DNA of 39,172 nt from Enhygromyxa salina (GTDB taxonomy: Bacteria; Myxococcota_A; Polyangia; Nannocystales; Nannocystaceae). Shown here one piece after another: positions 35,037 to 39,172 of the stretch. Where the stretch lies: the NCBI RefSeq assembly GCF_002994615.1, contig NZ_PVNK01000124.1:1-39172 (forward strand). Direction: 5' to 3'. Below the pieces are notes generated by a model, which was given only the letters and a program-made list of their open reading frames with translations, made no database searches and was not told the origin of the DNA. Each line of letters opens with the position of its first letter. The stretch's first letter is position 1. The translations under genes were made by a program, and so were the position numbers.

Positions 35037-35051
35037 TGAAAATGATTTTCA
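35037..35051. promoter_or_regulatory. Candidate Fur box (perfect 7-1-7 palindrome)
   Basis: TGAAAAT-G-ATTTTCA is a perfect 7-1-7 inverted repeat that matches the Fur consensus TGATAATNATTATCA at 12 of 14 positions. It stands out as AT-rich in GC-rich DNA and lies 58 bp from the minus-strand cytochrome-like lipoprotein and 75 bp from the plus-strand lipoprotein. A TAGAAT -10-like box at 35091-35096 could serve the plus-strand gene. Iron control is inferred. Confidence 0.55.
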
Positions 35052-35126
35052 GTACAAATTCAGCTCGGGTGTAGGGGGCCACGCCACCCGTAGAATTATT
35101 CGGAGCGGTGCTCTAGCGTGCCGTTC

Positions 35127-36242
35127 ATGCGAACTCGGCTCCTGTCTCCACTTGTGTGTCTCGCGTTGCTGGGCTCGGGCGGCTGCGCCGACGAGCCCAA
35201 GCCGAGCGGCTCGACGGCGGCCGCCAAGCAGGCCGAGGCGCCCGCAGGCGAGGTCGAGCCACCCGCGAACACGCCGAGCACAGCTCCCGCTCCCGCCCCC
35301 ACCCCCGACCCCGAGGCCGGACCGAGCGCCGAGCCGAGCGAGCTGGCCGCGGCGCCCGACGAGGGACCCGAGACCCCGAAGGCCAAGCTCCCGAGCGCGG
35401 TGCTCGACGCGGCCAAGAGCGGCTACGAGCTGCTCGCCCCCGGCGTCGAGCCCCTCGCGGCGCTGCGCTTTGGTCCCAAGGTCGGGCAGGTCGAGCGGAT
35501 CAAGCTGACGATGACGATGCAAATGTCGATCTCCGGCCCGGGCATGCCACCCACGGTCCAGAAGCTGCCGCCGCTCGAGCAGATCAACCGGGCCGAGACC
35601 GTCTCGGTCGCCGACGGACGCATCGAGGAGAAGATCACCTTCGAGAGCTTCGCCGTCGACAGCGAAGGCGTCGACGCCCAGATGGCCGCGATGATGCAGT
35701 CGACGATGGAGGAGATCAGCGGCTTCGAGCAGACCGTGGTCTACGACGACCGCGGGGGCGTGATCGAGGGCGATCTCGACATCCCCGACGACGCGAGCCC
35801 GCAGCTGGCCAAGACCCTCGAGACCATGGGCCAGACCTTCGAGCAGGTCATGGTTCGCCTGCCCGAGCCCGCCATCGGCGTCGGCGCCAAGTGGAAAGAG
35901 ACCAGCGAGTTCGACAACAACGGCATCAAGCTCGAGCAGACCTCGCAGCTCGAGCTCGTCGCGCGCGAGGGCGACAAGATCACCCTCGACACGCAGATCA
36001 CCCAGCGACCGCTGACGAAGAAATTCACGCCGCCCAACATGCCGATGGGCGAGGTCGACCTGCTCGAGTTCGACTCGAAGGGCGGCGGCCGCGTCGTCTA
36101 CGACCTCGGCAAGCTGATGCCCGACGAGGTCAACACCACGGTCGAGACAAAATTTACGGTCGAGGCCACGATCGCGGGTCAGACTCAGAAGCTGACAACC
36201 GAGATTGAGATCGAGCTGCAGCTCGAGCGACTCGACCCGTGA
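35127..36242 (+). CDS. Lipoprotein of unknown function
   Basis: A 371-residue predicted lipoprotein. The signal peptide MRTRLLSPLVCLALLGSGGC puts the lipidated cysteine at residue 20; an in-frame GTG at 35118 would add three residues. About 75 residues of Ala/Pro/Glu-rich linker lead to a globular, beta-rich domain of about 275 residues, with segments such as RIKLTMTMQMSISG, TVVYDDRGGVIEGDL, AIGVGAKWKETSEF, RGGG-free but similar GGRVVYDLGKLMP, and an alternating-charge end (TEIEIELQLERLDP). The pattern of amphipathic strands resembles lipid- or ligand-carrying periplasmic domains, but I cannot name a family. It is divergent from the cytochrome-like lipoprotein across the Fur-like site. Confidence 0.75.
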   Translation: MRTRLLSPLVCLALLGSGGCADEPKPSGSTAAAKQAEAPAGEVEPPANTPSTAPAPAPTPDPEAGPSAEPSELAAAPDEGPETPKAKLPSAVLDAAKSGYELLAPGVEPLAALRFGPKVGQVERIKLTMTMQMSISGPGMPPTVQKLPPLEQINRAETVSVADGRIEEKITFESFAVDSEGVDAQMAAMMQSTMEEISGFEQTVVYDDRGGVIEGDLDIPDDASPQLAKTLETMGQTFEQVMVRLPEPAIGVGAKWKETSEFDNNGIKLEQTSQLELVAREGDKITLDTQITQRPLTKKFTPPNMPMGEVDLLEFDSKGGGRVVYDLGKLMPDEVNTTVETKFTVEATIAGQTQKLTTEIEIELQLERLDP

Positions 36243-36309
36243 CCCCAAGCCACGACTCGCCGCCCCCGACCCGGCTCGACCACACGCGAGCTGAGGCTGG
36301 AGATGTGCG

Positions 36310-36687
36310 GTGAGCCCCGCGCCCTCCCCCGGGTCGAGCACGACGCTCGACCCGGCTTCCCTCGCCCAGCTGCGCGAGCTCGAGGCCGTGCGTCCGGGCA
36401 TGCTGGCCAAGACGGCGGAGCTGTTCCTCGGCCAGGCCGAGCTGCGCCTGGCCACGATGGACAGGAAACTGGCCGTGGGCGACGCCGAGGCAGTCGCCGA
36501 CGCCGCCCACGCGCTCAAGGGCTCGAGCCACACAATCGGCGCGCGCGAGCTCGGAGCGCTCGCCGCCAAGATCGAGCTCGAGGCACGCGCGGGGGGCGAC
36601 ACCCGCGAGCTGATCGTGGCCCTCCACGACGCGCTGGCAGCGATCCGCCCGGCGATCCAGGCGCTCGGCGCCGAGCCCCCCGAGTGA
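36310..36687 (+). CDS. Stand-alone Hpt (histidine phosphotransfer) protein
   Basis: A 125-residue Hpt protein, the shuttle that passes phosphoryl groups between receiver domains in phosphorelays. It starts at GTG (36310-36312) with GGAG about 9 nt upstream. The four-helix domain spans residues ~15-118; the phosphorylatable histidine is H67 in DAAHALKGSSHTIGA, the textbook Hpt motif. A Pro/Ser-rich N-terminus precedes it. It is cytoplasmic. It lies 67 bp after the lipoprotein gene and is convergent, 21 bp away, with the kinase-receiver fusion gene, whose receiver domain is an obvious candidate partner. Confidence 0.9.
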   Translation: MSPAPSPGSSTTLDPASLAQLRELEAVRPGMLAKTAELFLGQAELRLATMDRKLAVGDAEAVADAAHALKGSSHTIGARELGALAAKIELEARAGGDTRELIVALHDALAAIRPAIQALGAEPPE

Positions 36688-36708
36688 GCGAGGCCCCGAG
36701 CGCGAGAC

Positions 36709-38019
36709 TCAGCAGGCCCGAGACAGCATCCGACGCACCACCGCGCGCAGCGTGGACGGCTCAAAGGGCTTGGCGAGGAACCCGTCGGCGCCAAGGGTCG
36801 TCAGCCGCTCCCAGCTCTCGCGCGTGCCGGCCCCCGTGATCGCCACGATCGGCACGTCACGGGTGTGTCCGCGCTCGCGAAGCTCACGCACGACCGCGAA
36901 GCCGTCCATGCCCGGCATGCTCAAGTCGGTGATCACCAGGTGGGGCGGATCGCGGTCGACCGACGCGAGCGCGGCGACCGGGCTCGCGAAGCACTCGACC
37001 CGGGCGTTGGGCATGACCGCGTGGAGCGAAGCCTCGAGCCACGGGTGCATGACGACGTCATCCTCGATGACCAGGATCCGACGAGCCGGGGCCGCGATGC
37101 TGGCGCGGACCAGCATCGCCTCCACGCACGCGGCGAGGAACTGCTCGGCGTGCCGCGGGCGCTCGGCCGGGTTCACCGCGAGGGCCTGACAGATCGGCCG
37201 GTCGAGCTCCATCGGGATCCCTCGTCGCGCCTCGCTCGGCTTTGCGAGCTGCCCGCCAAGCTGAAGATCGAGGACCTCCTCGGCCGAGTCACACTCGCCG
37301 AAGGGCGTCTTGCCAGCGAAGAGGATGAACGCGAGGACGCCGAGGCTGTAGATGTCGGCCGCCGTGCGCAGCGTCGTCGCGGGCGCGTCACCGCGGATGA
37401 TCTCGGGCGCGATGAAGCCGACCGTGCCTCCGCGCCGATAGCCGCGCTCGCGGACCCACTCGGCCAGGCCAAAGTCCGTGATCCCAAGTCGCGACCCCGC
37501 GCCGATGATCATGTTCGAGGGCTTGAGATCGTTGTGGATCGCGCCGGCCTCGTGGATCGCCGCGACCCCCCGACACATCTGATCGAACAGACCCATGGCG
37601 TCGTCGGGGGACAGATCGAAGCCGCGGTCCGCGAGATAGGTCTGGAGCGTGGGCCCGGGGAGATACTCCATGACCAGGTAGGGCGAGTCGCTCCACTGCC
37701 CGACGCTGTGGATACCCACGACGTTGGGGTGGCGGATCCGCGCCATCGCCCGGGCTTCGTTGAGAAAGCGGGTTCGCTGGGTGCTGAACTCGGTTAGCGA
37801 GGGATGCAGGAATTTGAGCGCGACCCGCCGATCGAGCATCTCGTCGTGGGCGAGCATCACGGTGCCGTGCCCGCCGCGCCCGAGCAGCGCCTTGGTCCGA
37901 TAGACCCCGTCAATCAGCTCCCCCGGCGCTGGCGAGAGTCGAACGCTCTCGACGCCGTCATCCTGCAGGGTCTGCAGGTCTCGTGGCAGCGCCACGCCGG
38001 ACTCCCTGTCAGTCTCCAT
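36709..38019 (-). CDS. Ser/Thr protein kinase fused to a response-regulator receiver domain
   Basis: A 436-residue soluble protein from the ATG at 38017-38019 (the frame extends to 38166 without conserved sequence). Residues ~38-305 are a PknB-like kinase: glycine loop GRGGHGTV, K69, E88, catalytic loop HNDLKPSN (D164, N169), DFG at 182-184, APE at 204-206. The usual HRD is HND, making it a non-RD kinase. Residues ~313-432 are a CheY-like receiver: acidic pair D320/D321, phospho-acceptor D365 in VITDLSMPGMDG, T395 and K417. There is no membrane span and no sensor domain. Coupling Ser/Thr kinase output to Asp phosphorylation is the plain inference. The Hpt gene lies next to it, convergent. Confidence 0.93.
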   Translation of the reverse strand: METDRESGVALPRDLQTLQDDGVESVRLSPAPGELIDGVYRTKALLGRGGHGTVMLAHDEMLDRRVALKFLHPSLTEFSTQRTRFLNEARAMARIRHPNVVGIHSVGQWSDSPYLVMEYLPGPTLQTYLADRGFDLSPDDAMGLFDQMCRGVAAIHEAGAIHNDLKPSNMIIGAGSRLGITDFGLAEWVRERGYRRGGTVGFIAPEIIRGDAPATTLRTAADIYSLGVLAFILFAGKTPFGECDSAEEVLDLQLGGQLAKPSEARRGIPMELDRPICQALAVNPAERPRHAEQFLAACVEAMLVRASIAAPARRILVIEDDVVMHPWLEASLHAVMPNARVECFASPVAALASVDRDPPHLVITDLSMPGMDGFAVVRELRERGHTRDVPIVAITGAGTRESWERLTTLGADGFLAKPFEPSTLRAVVRRMLSRAC

Positions 38020-38032
38020 GCCGGTTTGCCGG

Positions 38033-38038
38033 AGTATA
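38033..38038 (-). promoter_or_regulatory. Candidate -10 box of the kinase gene
   Basis: On the minus strand TATACT (5 of 6 to consensus) lies only 13 bp before the kinase ATG, with no good -35 box. The start would be about 7 nt from the ATG, and no Shine-Dalgarno sequence is seen, which suggests an almost leaderless mRNA. Confidence 0.35.
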
Positions 38039-38141
38039 GGGCTGTTGGATTTCAGAGGAACCGCGGCAGCAGATTCACGCTCCGGAAAACTATTCGTGGG
38101 ACCGGCGTTATACCCGGCCGGCGTTGAGAACGCCTGTTTGA

Positions 38142-38717
38142 TCAGACGCTCTGAAGCCAGAACCACACCGGAATGTCGACGGCCGCCTCGAGCTGGGGTG
38201 CGACGACATCCGCGAACTCGAGCACGCCGTGGACGCAGGCGTTGCCGTAGACGTCGCCGAGCACTCCCGCGCTCACGGTGACCGGCCCGCGATCCTCACC
38301 CGACAGCGCGACGTGAAAGGTCAAGCGGGTCGCGTCGGTCGGCCTGCGCTCGAGGGCGTCGGCGTAGCAAGCCTCGAGCGCGGGGCGAACATCGGCGACG
38401 AGATCGCGGGCAAAACGACGCGCGGCTTTGCGCTGCGCACGGCCCTCGGCCCCGCGCACCTTGATCGCGCCCGCGCGTACGAGTGGCCTGCGCACCTGCG
38501 CTTGGGGCTCATCGAACAACGAATTGCCCACGCTGCTGCCGCTGCGAAAGTAAGCCTGGACCCGCGGATGAGCGAGGCCGGGGAACAGCCAGTCCGGCCG
38601 CTTCTTGGTCTCGACTACGATCTCGATCGCGCGACCCGGCCCCGCGGTCGGCGTCGGAGGCTCGACGGGCGCGAGGACCAGGGTGAGCAGCGTTAGCGAC
38701 AACGCGGGCATCGACAT
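38142..38717 (-). CDS. Secreted protein with AgmX/PglI-like C-terminal domain
   Basis: A 191-residue protein from the ATG at 38715-38717; a GTG just before it and an ATG at 38711 are alternatives. The N-terminus (MSMPALSLTLLTLVLAPVEP) is a signal peptide. The middle is Arg-rich. The C-terminal ~85 residues read VRPALEACYADALERRP, RLTFHVALSGEDRGPVTVSA, and GNACVHGVLEFADVV, with the paired cysteines and G-x-V strand pattern of the TonB-like C-terminal domain found in myxobacterial AgmX/PglI and many other exported proteins. It probably works in the periplasm; the partner is unknown. It lies 122 bp upstream of the kinase gene on the same strand. Confidence 0.7.
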   Translation of the reverse strand: MSMPALSLTLLTLVLAPVEPPTPTAGPGRAIEIVVETKKRPDWLFPGLAHPRVQAYFRSGSSVGNSLFDEPQAQVRRPLVRAGAIKVRGAEGRAQRKAARRFARDLVADVRPALEACYADALERRPTDATRLTFHVALSGEDRGPVTVSAGVLGDVYGNACVHGVLEFADVVAPQLEAAVDIPVWFWLQSV

Positions 38718-38975
38718 CACTGATCAACGCGTGGTCCTCGCCCCGCTTTCATCGCGTTAAAAACCCCTTTCCTTTTTGCGCACTAGCGTCGCTCACGCTG
38801 ACTGGAGTCGAACGAGCTACCGTGGTATTTGCGTTGAGTGCATCCTGGCGACAGTGGCCCGAGCGGTTGTCGTGCGCGCAGGTCCGAGCGAGCGACGGGG
38901 TCCTCGCTATGACGGCCTGACCGCGTCACCCTTCCCGCAACCGCGAACGCGGTCGCTGTCGCTGGGATGTACGGT
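38718..38975. other. Non-coding stretch upstream of the AgmX-like gene
   Basis: No open frame here is convincing. It contains an AT-rich patch (38756-38776, runs of A and T) that may belong to the promoter of the minus-strand gene, but no clear -35/-10 pair was found on either strand. Confidence 0.5.
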
Positions 38976-39071
38976 TTCCTTAGACCCCCCCGACCACCTT
39001 AGACTTTGCCACGCACTGCCGGGTTCCTTAGACCCCCCCGGCCACCTTAGACTTTGCCACGCACTGCCGCT
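38976..39071. repeat. 48-bp tandem repeat, two copies
   Basis: Copies at 38976-39023 and 39024-39071 match at 45 of 48 positions. Each contains two CCTTAGAC octamers (38978, 38997, 39026, 39045; spacing 19, 29, 19) and a GCCACGCA element that recurs a third time at 39114. The region has no supported gene. Confidence 0.9.
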
Positions 39072-39135
39072 GCGCGGCAGGTCGCTCGTTCCTCGCTCGG
39101 TGGGCCCTGGTGTGCCACGCAATGGCTTGCGTGGC
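39064..39135 (+). ncRNA. Possible structured RNA: two hairpins just before a terminator
   Basis: CTGCCGC/GCGGCAG (39064-39080, 3-nt loop) and GCCACGCAA/TTGCGTGGC (39114-39135, 4-nt loop) are perfect stems that, with the following terminator, make three successive hairpins on the plus strand. The 5' end and promoter were not found. It may equally be the 3' untranslated end of a transcript. Confidence 0.3.
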
Positions 39136-39156
39136 CCCCTAGAAGGGGGCTCTTTT
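39134..39156 (+). terminator. Rho-independent terminator on the plus strand
   Basis: GCCCCCT and AGGGGGC form a 7-bp GC-rich stem around AGA, followed directly by TCTTTT. It fits an intrinsic terminator for plus-strand transcription, yet the nearest plus-strand gene ends at 36687, so it must close an unrecognised transcript in 38720-39130. Confidence 0.7.
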
Positions 39157-39172
39157 GGGGTTGCTGGGGGAC

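Noticed and set aside
38846..38930. A tRNA-Ser/Leu-like D-arm (GTGGCCCGAGCGGTTG)
   Set aside because: No matching acceptor stem, anticodon stem or TTC-type T-arm can be drawn around it.
38976..39071. CRISPR array or insertion-sequence end
   Set aside because: Only two directly adjacent copies, no spacers, no transposase and no terminal inverted repeats.

Overview
The window is GC-rich bacterial chromosome with dense gene packing. I infer a myxobacterium of the Nannocystaceae type (Myxococcota). The inference rests on lipoproteins with long Thr-Gly-Asp-Gly-Asp linkers, three bactofilin genes in a row, type IV pilus ATPases with Myxococcota-like surroundings, a eukaryote-like Ser/Thr kinase fused to a receiver domain, and an AgmX/PglI-like C-terminal domain. 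No rRNA gene is present, so the placement is not proven.

Positions 1-18330 (all minus strand) hold an unbroken core information-processing supercluster. Read in the direction of transcription it is: a strong GC-rich-discriminator promoter, tRNA-Thr(TGT), tRNA-Tyr(GTA), tRNA-Gly(TCC), tRNA-Thr(GGT), tuf, rpmG, tRNA-Trp(CCA), secE, nusG, rplK, rplA, rplJ, rplL, rpoB, rpoC, rpsL, rpsG, fusA, and a second tuf cut by the window edge. The E. coli tufB, rif and str regions are thus joined end to end, with a nearly identical tuf start at each end. Stem-loops lie in several intercistronic gaps (rplL-rpoB, rpsG-fusA, rpoC-rpsL), and a long leader precedes rplJ.

Positions 18440-25430 hold cell-envelope and cytoskeleton genes: a TPR lipoprotein, a small membrane-anchored protein starting at TTG, a HEAT-repeat lipoprotein, three bactofilins closed by a 15-pair hairpin, and a plant/proteobacterial-type glutamate-cysteine ligase.

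Positions 25440-33690 form a type IV pilus/motility neighbourhood. It has a very acidic 720-residue repeat protein next to a PilT/PilU-family retraction ATPase, an RlmI/RlmK-like RNA methyltransferase, and the divergent pilB extension ATPase followed by two uncharacterised, probably co-transcribed genes.

Positions 33700-39172 are accessory. Two related lipoproteins carry Asp-Gly-Asp linkers and c-type-cytochrome-like but non-CxxCH cysteine/histidine motifs. A perfect 7-1-7 Fur-type palindrome separates the second of these from a divergent lipoprotein. Then come a stand-alone Hpt protein convergent with a Ser/Thr kinase-receiver fusion, a secreted AgmX-like protein, and a non-coding stretch with a 48-bp tandem repeat, consecutive hairpins and a plus-strand intrinsic terminator that has no visible gene in front of it.
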